Shown: positions 35,401 through 47,059 of the stretch, piece after piece
Layout of the letters: each line of letters starts with the position of its first letter
How positions within the stretch are numbered: the stretch's first letter is position 1
Source of the DNA: Emydura subglobosa
Taxonomy: Eukaryota; Chordata; Testudines; Chelidae
Direction: 5' to 3'
Length of the DNA stretch: 64,000 nucleotides
Assembly: GCA_007922225.1 (NCBI GenBank)
Contig: ML679941.1
Location: 57,809,849-57,873,848 of the forward strand
Notes under the pieces: model-generated
Databases searched by the model: none
The model's input: the letters and a program-made list of their open reading frames with translations, nothing else
Told to the model about the DNA's origin: nothing
Translations under genes and position numbers: made by a program

Positions 35401-36061
35401 TGGTAAAGAAGGTAACGACCAATTCAGAGTTAAAAACAGGATTTTTTGAAGACATAAATCCTTTCAATACAGCAAATGTTTTGAAACTGTTTCCATGGTA
35501 AATGCTCTTATATCCTTAAGGTAACAAGGGATATTGGTTTATTGTGTGGAGTACTCAGGGATGGGAATTAAAATAGATAAATAGTTGAAGGACAGTTCTC
35601 TGCTTAAATCTTAGCTAGTTATGCCACTTCTGGCAAACTGCCAAGGCTGGTGATACTTTGCTGGTGACATCTGTTTTCCCTTGTATTCAACAACAATTAT
35701 GAAATGGGTCCAACCACAGGAGGTACTTTGAATACAAAGATGGGTTCACGCTGCAACATTCAGATTGGGATTTCAAACTCTCCTATAGCTCAGAAGATTT
35801 TGCACCTGGGGTTTTGGTTAAGCCCATCCTTTGTAGTGATAGGAGCCAGCTGCAAAATTTGGATTCCGAGTCCAAACCCCACCAAGGTTTAGCAGTGTTT
35901 AGATCTGGGTTTATATTCAGGCTCACTTCAATTTTAAGTTTATTACTATGGCAGTACTAAAGTGTTTGGATCAATTTCTGAAGAATACTATTGTGTTTTT
36001 TTCTAAAGGAAGGCTGTCCCCAGATATAATTAACACTTTAGGATCTTAAAAAAAAAAATGC
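29486..36061. other. 6.6 kb without recognised repeat or gene
   Basis: The longest plain stretch in the window. The longest frame, 31542-31916 (plus), contains a pyrimidine-rich stretch followed by CAG at about 31617-31637 that resembles a splice acceptor. No protein family is recognised and no donor is convincing. All other frames are under 75 codons. Unique non-coding DNA or repeats too old to read are the likely content. Confidence 0.4.
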
Positions 36062-36766
36062 AGGCTGTCAGAGTTCAGGACAACTGCACTTGTATTCCCT
36101 CTCTATGGTTCAACAAGGGCACTTACTCTAGACTCCAGGCTTCTCAGCTGTCACCTCTCTTGGGTGGCAACACACATCACTTTCCCTCCTGACTGGGGTA
36201 TTTCCAGGCTGCACAGTCCCCTGACTATACTGTGATATCCCCAGCAAAAGACAGACTGCCTAAGCAGGCATGCTTCGCTTCTCTCCTCTCCTCTGAGATG
36301 GTAAACAGTGTAGTTGCTGCAGTTAAATTACCTCACAGCCCATTAGAAGCAAGTACATTTATTCTTGAGGTGAAAGCATTACAGAGAAAATGTATTAAAA
36401 ACAATAAAAAACCTATACACATACTAATAAGCTTACCAGAGATCACCCTTCACTCCAACAAGGACTCTGATTGGTGATTAGTCCTTCAAACCCTACACAG
36501 GGTATTTCCTGTGGTCACCTGTTAATAACTGCTTTTGCTCAGAACTAGCACCCAATCTCATGGGGCCTCAGTGGGCAAAAGTTCTTCCAACCCTTCCGTA
36601 AGGCTAGGGACCCCTTTGGACCAGAGGTCCTGTCCATTTGCTGGATCACAAAGAAGGCCCTGAGTCAGTTTTGAGTCAGGCTATTTACATTCCTTTCTTT
36701 GTCTGTTGGTGCCTGGAGAATACAGTTTGAATCAGTACTTAAGAGCCTCTCTCCAGGTTGTGGGGG

Positions 36767-37888
36767 TGTGACATTGGGCCATAAAGGATTAAACCTTAAC
36801 AAATCGGAATGACCCAAACTCAACCTTTAGGAACAGATGCAAATGGTAATTAGAGCTATTCCTTGTAGATAATTATCCAAGCCATAGAACCAAATGTTTG
36901 AAATGCGAGTGTAGATTGTTCCGTCTCTACATATATCTTGATAAGCTGTTTTTCCTGTCTATTGCTGTATACTATTGATTCAGAGATCAAAAGAGAATAT
37001 TAACATTTAGATGAAGCTCTGGTGTAATAATATCAGTATCTATATTTCTCTTTGAGGGTTTAGTAAACTATCTATTAACTGTTTAAAGGATAATTATCGT
37101 TGTGTTCCTAGGAAATACAGAGGTTACTTCAAAGACATAAGTGATTACCTATTATTTACTCAAGGAAATACTTGCTGACAAGAGACTATCAGCCTGCAAG
37201 GATCTATAAAAGACTCTGGGTACCTGATCCTTTTTATTTTAGGATTGCTTAAGCCTTGAGAGGGAAGGTTTGAGTCACAAATCTGAGATCCCATCTTGAC
37301 TGATCCACTCAGCTATTTCTCATGGAAGAAATTATACAGATTCTATATATGAACTATCGATTAGACTATAACCTGTGAAACTGATCCTGATAGAAACTTC
37401 TGCAACACAGTTTATCATCTCTGCTTTGAAACTGACCTATGGACTTTATTCTCATCTGTTTGTATATGAACTTTTAACCAATATTCTCTTTTCTTTTTTT
37501 AAAATAAATATTAGTTTAGTTAATAAGCATTGGGGTTAAGCACGTATTTGGGTGAGATCTGAAATATTCATTGACCTGGCTGGTAATGTGTCTGGTCCTT
37601 TGGGATTGGTAGAACTTCTTTACATATGATGGACAAAAATTTGCATTATTTTCCATCATATTTGACTTGGCTGTTTGGATAGACGCCAGAGGGCTGTATG
37701 GCTTTAAGGAAAATATGTTTTGGCTTCTGAATAACCAGTGGAGTAATTAGAGGCTGTTTGTTGCTGGCTTGGTGAATCTAATTTTTTAGAACTTGCCACC
37801 AGTATTTGGGGGTTTGCCTGCCCCATTCTTTACAATCTACCCTAAACTGAGCAATCTCAGTGTAGCTCCCCTAGAGGCCAATGTCACA
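36767..37888 (+). mobile_element. Nested LTR, 1122 bp, with perfect 11 bp terminal inverted repeats
   Basis: It starts TGTGACATTGG and ends CCAATGTCACA, exact inverted partners. TCTATAAAAG lies at 37203-37212 (TATA box) and AATAAA at 37503-37508 (polyadenylation signal), so the transcriptional orientation is plus. Removing it restores continuity of the host LTR, as shown by the uninterrupted copy at 19.3 kb. The flanks, GGGGG on the left and CGAGG on the right, match at 3 of 5 positions, compatible with a decayed 5 bp target duplication. It contains no gag or pol, so it is a solo LTR. Class is unassigned. Confidence 0.85.
37203..37212 (+). promoter_or_regulatory. TATA box of the nested LTR
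   Basis: TCTATAAAAG lies 291 bp before the polyadenylation signal, consistent with a U3 promoter. Confidence 0.5.
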
Positions 37889-38136
37889 CGAGGTACTCTC
37901 TTGAGGTGTTACAACCTGAGTGAATTTCCCAATCCATCTCCCATTGTTCGTATTTCCTTGAGTGCTGTGGTCACACACTCTCCCATGGAAATACATACAG
38001 CCCTTCAATATCTCATAAACATTTGCATTTTTAAATACAGTGAACTCCTAAAGTATTTAAATTTAATTCAATAATGTTTAACATAATTCAGTAAGGTTTG
38101 TCCAGGATTTTGCATGTTATTGTCATCTGACACACA

Positions 38137-38912
38137 GACTATCCAATAGCACTGCAACAATCAAAAAGGAAATAATTTTCCTTAACTGTTGCATCTATTA
38201 TAACTCCTTCCATGTTATAACAGATACAGTTTACCCAAATTTCACATCCTGCAGCAGCCTATACTCCCCAATCCAGTTACAAGCTTTTTGAAGTCTGTTC
38301 AGCAGTTTCGTTTTCCTTTTTTTATATACTGGTACAGTACAATTTATGTCGGGAAGCTGTTTGCCAGCCATAGTCTAAGAATGGAATGAGTGTGTGCAGT
38401 CCCAGGCTCACGAAGATTTAGTATTACTTTGAACTCACCCAAGTATGCCCACACAAGTTAAAGACTGGAATTTCCTATTGGATATCAGATATCCATCAGC
38501 ATGTGGGGATTTTTCTTCTGAAAAAAAGAATGTACCTACTATATTCAAAACTAGAGTTTGTTTAGTTTAACACTGGTTATCTTTTTTATTCTTTTTGCCA
38601 AATGTCTGTAATTGTCAGAATCACACTTTTAATGTCTTAAAATAGTGTACCTGCAGTAATTCCTAGAAGCTGCGCTGTTCAGTTGAAGCATCAGACCACA
38701 CATGAAATTGTGATTTGTCAGTCTGCCATAAATTTAAGGTCAAACATATTAAAACATTTACTTAATTTTATCTAACTTTTTTTTAAATTTAAGTATTGAA
38801 AAAAAAGAGTCAATTAATTAAAAAGTCATTGGAAATAGTTTAAAGAAAAAAATGCAAAGCAAAACATTTAAGGCCTGCGGTTTAAGATATACAAAAATAT
38901 TGACTCAGGGTA
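38137..38912. other. No recognisable feature
   Basis: AT-rich unassigned sequence between the split LTR and a MITE. Confidence 0.4.
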
Positions 38913-39197
38913 TGTCTACTCTCACAGCGAAATTCGGCAGCAGTTGACGGGAGACACACAAGCTACGTAGAGTAACTTGCGTATCTCCCGTTGACTTCTT
39001 AACTTCTTCTTACCATGGCATCCCCAATACGCTGAGCTGATGGGAAATGCCCTCCCATCGACGCAGCACTACTCTTTTTGGTGTGAGTGGAGTAGTAGTG
39101 TCAACTTCTAAGTCGATTGAGCATGTCTCCACTTCTGCTCAATCCGGAAGAATCGATCCGGCGGTGCCGACTGTGTCGCCATGAGTATAGACATAGG
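38913..39197. mobile_element. TIR element (MITE), family copy 2 of 3
   Basis: It starts CAGGGTATGTCTACTCTCAC and ends ATGAGTATAGACATAGGCCC. The interior shares AATTCGGCAGCAG, TTGACGGGAG or CTCCCGTTGAC, CATCGACGCAGC and a CGATTGAGC stretch with the copies at 16118 and 46835. The inverted pair TGACGGGAGA / TCTCCCGTTGA near 38946-38995 corresponds to the hairpin of copy 1. Confidence 0.78.
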
Positions 39198-39295
39198 CCC
39201 AGTCCTGTATTCTTTGTGTACCCAAACTCATTGACTTCCACTGACTTGTACAGGACTACAGTTGATGTTTTGTGTGCACAAAGAATGCAAGATAG
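39198..39295. mobile_element. Short foldback element abutting the MITE
   Basis: TCCTGTATTCTTTGTGTACCC at the left and GTGTGCACAAAGAATGCAAGA at the right are inverted partners about 50 bp apart, a member of the CCTGCA-type palindromic repeats. The MITE edge touches its left arm. Confidence 0.6.
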
Positions 39296-39944
39296 CGTAA
39301 ATTAGGTGCAACATGGGTCCTTCTGCCCCATAGGTTGGTATATACAAGGTGACTATGCTGTGCTGGGTTGTTCCATTTAGATATAGCCCATGGAAAAATG
39401 CAGTGTGAAGAGATATGACCCCAACAGTTGCATTAGGAAGTATTTTGCTTTAGGCTCCTCAATGCACATAAATTTCAAGCTGCTACTCCTCTTTATGGGG
39501 TGCAGCCTACTCCTTTTATCTTTTTTTCCCTTGAAATATTTGCCCAGTTTCACTGAGATCCAGAAGAGGCACATAGTAGAAGAATCAGATTTCTTTAAAT
39601 TTACTGGCCGCAGATTATTCATATTCCTAGTAAACAGCACAAATTTAGACTGTGTATTTGTAAATTGTCAACGTTTTTTGAATATTTATGATACAGTACA
39701 ATAAACAAGCAAAGCATGTGTCTGGTAAAAACCTGGTAGTTTCCAATCCCCCTTTCTGACACCCCTTGAATGTGACTAATGCAGGGACATCATAAATGGT
39801 TGAAGAATCTATAGCTCCTCAAACCTTATAACCAGTATTCCACAGCAGGTAAAAATGTTTCAAAGTTTGAAAAAAAAAAAAGGCAAAACAATTTTCTCTC
39901 TTCCTCCCCTTTCTTACTGATCAGCTCAATAGGCAGTTCATTGT
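39296..39944. other. No recognisable feature
   Basis: Overlapping opposite-strand frames near 39377-39704 have no family resemblance. I looked here for reverse transcriptase motifs that should precede the integrase fragment and found none. Confidence 0.4.
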
Positions 39945-41395
39945 AGCAACAAACTCAGACAAGCTACTATTGAAAATGGAGAACTTCAGAGAGCATTACA
40001 GTGGGTATAAAGTGAGTGGCTTAAGTATATGGAAAGAATGGTATCACTACTTTCCTCCTGCAGAGAATCAGCCTTGCTGCATCAAGGAAATGTGACTTCC
40101 CTAAGAGGAGGTAATTATCCCGGCAGAAATCTCACAAATCATCCCTGTAAATGCCATTAATGAGCAAAAGTGACAGTTTGGTGGCCAAAAAATTGGGAAA
40201 TATATACAACTAACTGTAGCCAACCGTGAGCTTTATCAAGAAACCAGTCCTATCCAGCATAAGGAATCATGAATAGTTACTCAGCTGCCAGACAGACCCT
40301 GGAAAAGAACGTGGGGAGACAACTGAGTTATAGGGACAGAAGTATTTGCTTGCACTTGAGAATTTTTTCAGATATTTAGAAATTGCACATGCACTGAACC
40401 TTGCTAGTTGGAGTGTCAGATATTGCCTGAGGTATCTCTGCACATTGGGGGAGTACAGACTTGTCACAGATGATGCCCCACAGGGCGTCAGGAAAAAATT
40501 CCTGTCTTTTTTGGATGCCTACAACTCTTCCACTACATTAAAATCATCCATATTATTCTCAAGCTAATGGCAAGGCAGAGAGGGCTGTGCAAACTGGAAA
40601 ACACATTCTAAAGTAAGGTTCCATTTCTAACTTTGCTCCGTTATAGAACAATGCCAGCAAATGACATCACGTGTTGCCCTGCACCACACAGTTGATACGT
40701 GGAGACAGCTGAGATAATTGGTTTTTTTCCTACCGTTGAGGACAAACTGTTTCCTAAGTGACCAAACTGAGAAAAAATCAAATAGACTGACAAGGGAGCA
40801 AAAGGATGAATACAATGTCACTGTGATAGAAGGGATGCTGAAAGAGCCTTACCTAAATAGTATCCTGCTTCTTAGGTGAAACCACATTAGATGGTGAGAG
40901 AGGATGGGCAACACCTGCTGTTGTGCAAGACAAATGCAAAACTCCTAGGTCCTCCACTATCAAGACCAAGATAGATACATTCACGAGACACTTACAGCTC
41001 ACTGAAGAAATCGTACCAAATAATTCACCGTTCCAATTCAGAGTGACCCAGAGACCTGGACAGGCTACTTCTACTACAGGAACCTGTGACATAAGCAGCA
41101 AGGCAGACAGTTTTCACAAGCTGCTCAGCTCATCATAAATCAGGCAGAATTGATTCTTCTTCAAGTCCTGTGACCAGGAAACCTGACTGCCACTCCAGGT
41201 CTGTACCAGTCCACCCATGCACCCTTATGAGACTCCCCTCCACCACAGGTCTCCCTTACAAGCAGCTGCAGCAGTCTATGACTAGCAGCAACAGGTCCAG
41301 CAGAAGCCAAGAAGAACCAAGCATTGTACACCAGAACCTGTCCTGGGTCACTTCCAGACTAGCAGACAATCTTTCCACGTATTGCCTGTGATGCC
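39945..41395 (+). pseudogene. Gypsy (Ty3-like) pol fragment: integrase core and C-terminal region
   Basis: The sequence reads in shifting frames as the C-terminal part of a gypsy polyprotein. The H2C2 zinc-binding region and linker come first (39950-40300), ending in QLPDRPWK. The integrase core follows. The first catalytic position is glutamate instead of aspartate (codon GAG 40358-40360, in LALENFFRYLEIAH). The second aspartate is kept (GAT 40469-40471, in VTDDAPQ). The third catalytic glutamate is kept (GAG 40578-40580, in SQANGKAERAVQT), in another frame, about 35 codons after the second, as in D,D-35-E integrases. Next come a YRTMPAND stretch (normally YR-TP) and, at 40920-40990, a VVQDKCKTPRSS-like tail region. 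Intact enzymes insert the element's cDNA. Stops, frameshifts and the D-to-E change show that this copy is dead. No reverse transcriptase or LTR is adjacent. Confidence 0.85.
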
Positions 41396-41821
41396 TTTAG
41401 AACTCCTCGTAATTGAGATCTGTTTTCTTCCTGCTGTCTCTCTCTGCTGCACAGACCCTCCATAACCTCTCCCTTCCCATTCCTGGCAAACAGGACATCA
41501 TTGCATGTGTTCTTATTCTTGGATGGTTCCGCAACCTGTGAGCACAGAGCTGTTCTATATTTTCCATTGTGTACTTCTGCAAGAGGCTGATATTTTATGG
41601 AAGTAACTCTGCTCCTATAGAGCCAAGATACATACACTCTTCAGACTAGAGTAGCGCAGAAGACCATGAATATTGTCCTGTGAATAATAGAGCAAATAAA
41701 GACAATTTTCAAGATCTAACATGTAAATCCACAACAAAAATTATTTCTTTGTTATTTCTGTAATGTTGCATGACCAAAATATGTGATTGCGGAGAAAACA
41801 ATATAGCAATACTATGTCTAT
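41396..41821. other. No recognisable feature
   Basis: Unassigned sequence. Minus-strand frames at 41359-41637 overlap the end of the gypsy remnant and are not recognised. Confidence 0.4.
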
Positions 41822-41937
41822 TGGGGCCAAATTCTTCTCTTAGTTACACTGATGTAAATCAGGGGTGGTCCTAATGAAGCAAATTGAGTTATTTTGAGTT
41901 TATTCTTGTGTAACTGAGAACAGAATGTGGTCATTGA
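41822..41937. mobile_element. Foldback element, about 115 bp
   Basis: GGCCAAATTCTTCTCTTAG and TTACACTGATGTAAA at the left pair with TTGTGTAACTGAGAACAGAATGTGGTC at the right. This is the palindromic repeat type with GTTACAC arms common in reptile genomes. Confidence 0.7.
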
Positions 41938-43655
41938 ACTGGAGTTACATAAAAACTGGGGCAGAAATGCCAGTGAAATAGATTCTCTCTGAAATGCTAA
42001 CAGTAAACAAATCAGAATTCAAGAGGCCCAAACCTAGATCTCATTACTGCCTATTCATTTAAGAAAACAGATTATTCCTGCTTCAGCCATTAACTTTCAT
42101 TTTGGAAACAGCAGGTATGTCCCTAAGAAAATGTAGGCTTGATTTCATTTGTTTAATTTGATTTAAAAATTATTACATGCAGCAAATTGGTACTGTATGG
42201 TTGATAAACATTTAAGACTAAAGGGGAAACATCACAACATATCACCAATATTTTCAGTTTTCCATGAATTATTTTACAACCCCCTTTTTACTATCAGAGA
42301 TCTTCCAAAGAATATGTCAGAGAGCAGTTTGGTGCACTTGGTTCCCGTGAAGTTAAATTTATTGTGAAAAATCCTACTGAATTCAAAGCTCTTTGGCCTC
42401 ATTCTCATCTCAGACATATAGCGTGTATATGTGTGAAGAGAATAGCATTGAAATGAATTGGGGTTTTGTCTATTTTTACAGGTTTTACAACATTATGATA
42501 ATTAAATATTCATATTATAGTAACACTCAATGGTATCATGATGCTGGGTGCTGCACAAATACACTTGAAGCTACAGTTCCTGAATGAGAGTTTGTTCACA
42601 GAAAGTACACTATTAAAGGAGAGGACCCAGTTTGCTAAGGAGAGATTGGTAAGAATGTCACCCTCACTCTCTTGACCAAGGATAACGTAATGAAACCTAC
42701 ATCCATATGTATTAGTAATCCCTAGATCTCCTTCATGCCTACAAGACCCTTCAACTTCTGTCCCTGGCCTGACCAGCTGACCCAAAGCCATGACTTGGTC
42801 TCAATGTAAGTGCAATAGCTGGCCCAAGTAGCTAACATCCTTCTCTCATGAGACAGTTGCAACTACCCCTGGGCCCACCCCAGCCACTCTCTGTGGGTTT
42901 CACCAGTGATGTGTGGTATTAATAATTCCCTCCCCCACTCATCTGGCCAGGTTGACCCAAATTTTTAAACTAAAATTCCTTTTTTTTTTTTTTTAAATTT
43001 ACATCTCCTGTGAGTGCTATCTAACATTCCCTGTTTCATAATACAAATGGTGACATTACGTTTTTGGTTAATGTAGAATCCAAACAAGTACTCCAATCAC
43101 ACAGATTCTAGATTTCTACTATAGTCCCTTCCCCAGTCATTTAATACAAAAGCAAAATAAATACCACCTGTACAGTAATCAGTTGCAGACGCACCTTTCT
43201 GACAAGATACCACTACAACACATGGGTGGGCAGATATAGGAATCCTCCTAACTGAAGAAGAAGAAGATTTAGCTCATTATTCTCCCTTTGTGAAAGGTTT
43301 TCTGTCATTCAACCATTCATAGCCTCTTTCAGTGCCAATAGGTGAAATTGGTTGACCCATTGCTGAACCACAGATCATGATTAGCTTATTGAGAGACCCT
43401 GCCACTCTTCCTGGTTTAACTCCAGTAATTATACCCAGTCAGCTGCTTTTGGGTGAAGTTTCAAGAATAGTTTACTTCTGTTGGAATGAAGAAAAGTGTA
43501 GTTCCCAACTGTATAGGATCTGGCACACCAATATTAACCACACTGAGATCAATGTGTTTTTCATTGTATAGTATTAACATTAGGAGCGGGAAAACCTTAA
43601 CCTATGTTTAGACCATGTCATGTCTAAACCCAGGGCACTTCTTCATCCATATTGA
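41938..43655. other. No recognisable gene
   Basis: TATCATGATGCTGGGTGCTGCACAAATAC (42534-42562) is a small piece of the SINE-type tail. A poly-T run lies at 42980-42994. The remainder is unassigned. Confidence 0.4.
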
Positions 43656-44672
43656 CGTAAGGGGACTGTTGGCCCCTTGCTGAAACTTAGTGGGGGTTTT
43701 TTGGTTAGCCCTCTCCCAGTACCAAAAGAAAGGGGAAGAGCTGATGAGAAATCAAGACTGAGACTGACAGTCCCCAGGGCCAGTGGGGAGAGGCCAATGC
43801 TCCAGGTCAGCCTGATTGAGAAGGTAGGCAGGCACGCCAATGAGGGAGTCAGGACCCCAGAGATCCCGTCCTCTGGGTGAGCTGGAGCTGCCTGGGCCAG
43901 AGTGAGGCTGAGATAAGGAGAGAACTGGAGCCCGAGCTGAACTAGGAGCAGAGCCACACCAGCCAGAGCCAGAGACAACCAGAGAAGCAGCCTAGGGAGC
44001 AGAGCCACAGCAGCCAGAGGCAGAGAAGGAGCCCAGAGAGCCAAGCTGGAGGCAGATCAGCAGCCGCACTGAGACAGAGTGGAGCTGGAGCTGGGTCTGG
44101 AGCAGGCCGGAACTGAGTGCAATGAGCAGCTGGGGAGAGCAAGGGGGACCCTGGGCAGAGGGCCCAGTGCAGGGAGATGCCACCAGCCAGGAGGTCTTGC
44201 GTGCCAGACTTGGAATGGGATCCTAATCCCAAGGGGGGGGGGGGCAACATTGGGACGAAGGGTCCTCCCACCTGGGAAATTGAGAGCGTGTGGCCACCGC
44301 CAGAGCAAGTGTCCAACATGCTGCATCCCTGCAGCGCAGCCAGGGCCTGGGAAGGAGCCTTTGGATGTGTGAGGAACAAACTGTGAACTTCCCTTACATT
44401 CCAGAGACACTGAGTATGGTTCCCTATGCCCATGGGGTGAGATTACCTGTTTTCCTTTAACCTTTCCCATTTTTTCCTTATTTTTTTAATTAGTTGCTAT
44501 TTAATAAATTGTATTAGCTTTGAACTATATGCAATGATCAGGGGATCTGGGAAGCATCCAGTGCAAAGAGAGTACCCTGGAGTGGGGACACCTTAGCCCT
44601 TGTCCGAAGTGCCATGACAAGACTGGGGGTCAAGCCCCCTAGGAATCCTGGGCCAGCCTTGTCAGGGTTACA
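43656..44672 (+). mobile_element. LTR of a gypsy-like element, about 1.0 kb
   Basis: It starts CGTAAGGGGACTG (a TG-to-CG change is likely, as the 3' end CAGGGTTACA pairs with TGTAA). It has a long GA- and GC-rich body and AATAAA at 44503-44508, followed by about 165 bp to the end. This layout matches other gypsy-like LTRs in the window. No target duplication was found. Long overlapping frames on both strands (43643-44470) arise because the GC-rich body has few stops. None is recognisable. Confidence 0.6.
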
Positions 44673-45943
44673 AAGACTCTACCACACAGGAGAATGGAAG
44701 GGAAGTCCTCGAGGTCAAGCAGGCCTCTGAGTAAAGGGAGTGGGAGTGAGGACTCAGATCCTTTTGCTAACCAATTCCACTGGGTAGTGTATGAATCAGG
44801 AAAGCTCCCCACAATAGCGGGACCATTCCCCCACTTACATCGAGACCAAGTTATGAGCCCAGCCCAGCAGTGTCCACACTTCGGTTGTCAGAATGGCCGA
44901 GGAGGAGTCCAGACTTCTCCCTGTTTGAAGAACCTATCCTGTGCAGGTTCTTATTGTCCAGTGTTTCCCCAGGCATCTAGCCCTCTTCTGCCATGGCTGA
45001 AATTCCCTCTGTTGTACAGGGCCTGCCCAAGGCCACTTAAGTCATGTTTGAGCCCACAAATGATACTATTAAATATCAAAACTGCCAGAGGTCTTGCATT
45101 ATCCCACAACATTTTTTTAAAAGAATCGATACGCCTTGTCATACAATAGTAAACTAAAGAATTCAGAATGAATGCTGAGGTCCTGTTTGGTTTTTGACTC
45201 TGCTTTTTTAGCTTCTTTGCTTGAGACCAGATGAGATCACATATACCTACAACTAGAAAGTACATCACAGATTCACTTTGAATAAGAGCCCCACTGGAGA
45301 GAGCTGGAGCACAACACACTCAGGCCTTGCCCCTGACATCTTCCACCCCAGCCTTAATACAATCCCTACACTGGGCCAATGCAAGAACCAGGTCTGGTGT
45401 CACTGCTCCACTTGAGAGCTCTCCTATGTGGGGGAATTTTCAGCTATTCAGCCCAAATGATTTTCCAGTCCCATTGACCCACTGGAGGGTCACAAAGGGC
45501 CTGAATGCACCAGACAATGTAGCCAACAATATTTAAAAATATTTTCTTTTTAAAAACTTTTTTCAGGATCCATACAGTAAGAACTTTTTATCACAGCACT
45601 ATTTTGCTGCTGCTTGTTATTTGGCAGCTAATTGCTAAAATTAGAATTACAGTGCAACACCTTTAGTACAAATCAATCATTAATAACTAATGAATGCACA
45701 TTAAAGACCGAAAGATTAGTTTCTAAGATTCAGAACAAATTAATTAGTTTAAAGTACTTTTCCAAACACTCCTGAGTGACAGAATATTTTTGTTTGCAAT
45801 TAAATGAACTGCACCCTTTGTGTGAAGCTGCTCCATAGTCTGACAAGGTGACATTAACATGCCTTTTGCTGATTATTTTCGTAGTCATGGCCCTCATAAC
45901 TTACCTCCTCAGCTACAGTAACATTTAAAGTGTCCGATGACAG
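44673..45943. other. No recognisable gene
   Basis: Opposed frames at 44694-45149 (plus) and 44951-45319 (minus) overlap each other and resemble no family. No repeat was recognised. Confidence 0.4.
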
Positions 45944-46652
45944 AGGTGGGGAGATATGATTGCTCTCTATAAATACATCAGAGGAATAAATACCAGGGAG
46001 GGAGAGGAATTATTTAAGTTCAGCGCCAATGTGGACACAAGAACAAATGGATATAAACTGGCCATCAGGAAATTTAGACTTGAAATTAGATGCAGGTTTC
46101 TAACCATCAGAGGAGTGAAGTTCTGGAATAGCCTTCCAAGGGGAGTAGTGGGGGCAAAAAACCTAGCTAGCCTCAAAACTGAGCTTGATACATTTATGGA
46201 GGGGATGGTATGATGGGACAGCCTAGTTTGGCAATTGATTGATCTTTGACTACTGGTGGTAGACATGCCAATGGCCTGTGAAGGGATGTTAGATGTGGTG
46301 GGTTCTGAGGTATTAAAGATAATTCTTTCTTGGGTGTCTGGCTGGGGAGTCTTGCCACATGCTCAGGGTTTAACTGATCACCATATTTGGGGTTGGGAAG
46401 AAAAGGGCAGATTGGCAAGGACTCTGGGGGTTTTTCACTTTCCTCTGTAGCATGGGGCACGGCTCACTTGCTTGTGGATTCTCTTTACCTTAAAACCTTT
46501 AAACCATGATTTGAGGACTTTAATAACTCAGTCATAGATTAGAGGTTTATTACAGGATTGGGTGGATGAAGTTCTGTGGCCTGCATTGTGCAGGAGGTCA
46601 GAATAGATGATCATATTGGTCCCTTATGATCTTAGAGTTTATGAGTCTATGT
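45944..46652 (+). mobile_element. CR1 LINE 3' fragment
   Basis: It begins in the C-terminal coding part, where the frame at 45956-46213 gives the CR1 landmarks MIALYKYIRGI-REGEELF, FRLEIRCRFLTIRGVKFWNSLPRG and LASLKTELDTFMEGM. It then runs through the 3' UTR to GATCTTAGAGTTTATGAGTC. At 709 bp it is the best-preserved CR1 coding piece in the window, with one continuous frame through the C-terminal 85 codons. Confidence 0.92.
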
Positions 46653-46834
46653 TTCCAGCAATGATTTTAGGTCAGAGTACATTCTACGGGAAAGGAGCTA
46701 AAAAGAAGTTCACAGTTCATGCCCCCTTTTAAATAAATGATTTAATTTTGCCACAGGTCTGTGATCTTCCATTGCGGTGTCAACAATGAGATTATAACCA
46801 AGAAGTATGCTTGTAAAGTGTCACTGGCCTGGTC
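46653..46834. other. Unassigned spacer
   Basis: A short unassigned stretch between a CR1 end and a MITE. Confidence 0.4.
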
Positions 46835-47059
46835 TACACTTACCTGGCAATTCGGCGGAATCGAGCAGCTTGAATATCTCCCGTTGACTGCTGTGCTTCT
46901 GTTCTGCGCGGTGTCTTCACTGCACTGTGCCTCTTGAGGGGGAGGTTTTACTGTGTTGACTTCTGGATTGATTGAGCAGGTCTTCACTGACCACTCAATC
47001 GATCCAGAAAGGTCGATCTGACGGCAGCGACTTTGCCGCCGTCAGTGTAGACATACCCA
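46835..47059. mobile_element. TIR element (MITE), family copy 3 of 3
   Basis: It starts GGCCTGGTCTACACTTACC and ends GTCAGTGTAGACATACCC. It shares AATTCGGCGGAATCG, TATCTCCCGTTGAC, CACTCAATCGATCCAG and GCGACTTTGCCGCC with the other two copies. ACT flanks both edges, a candidate 3 bp target duplication. It is shorter than the other copies, with an internal deletion. Confidence 0.8.

Larger units (their letters stand above)
36062..38136 (-). mobile_element. Second copy of the 19.3 kb LTR, minus strand, split by a nested LTR
   Basis: Read on the minus strand, 38136-37889 aligns with 19270-19455 (shared GGACAAACCTTACTGAAT and AATTCACTCAGG), and 36766-36062 aligns with 19456-20110 (shared CTTGGAGAGAGG/CCTGGAGAGAGG, GATCCAGCAAATGGAC and GGTAAGCTTATTAG). 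The outer ends read TGTGTGTCAG and GAACTCTGACA. AATAAA lies at 36358-36363 on the minus strand. No outer target duplication was found. The 36232-36477 open frame falls inside this LTR and is not a gene. Confidence 0.8.

Noticed and set aside
43643..44470. Cluster of 97-163 codon frames on both strands
   Set aside because: They lie in the GC-rich body of an LTR-like segment and overlap in several frames. No motif is recognisable.
46256..46460. Opposed frames within and after the CR1 fragment at 45.9 kb
   Set aside because: They lie in the CR1 3' UTR and do not continue the CR1 coding frame.
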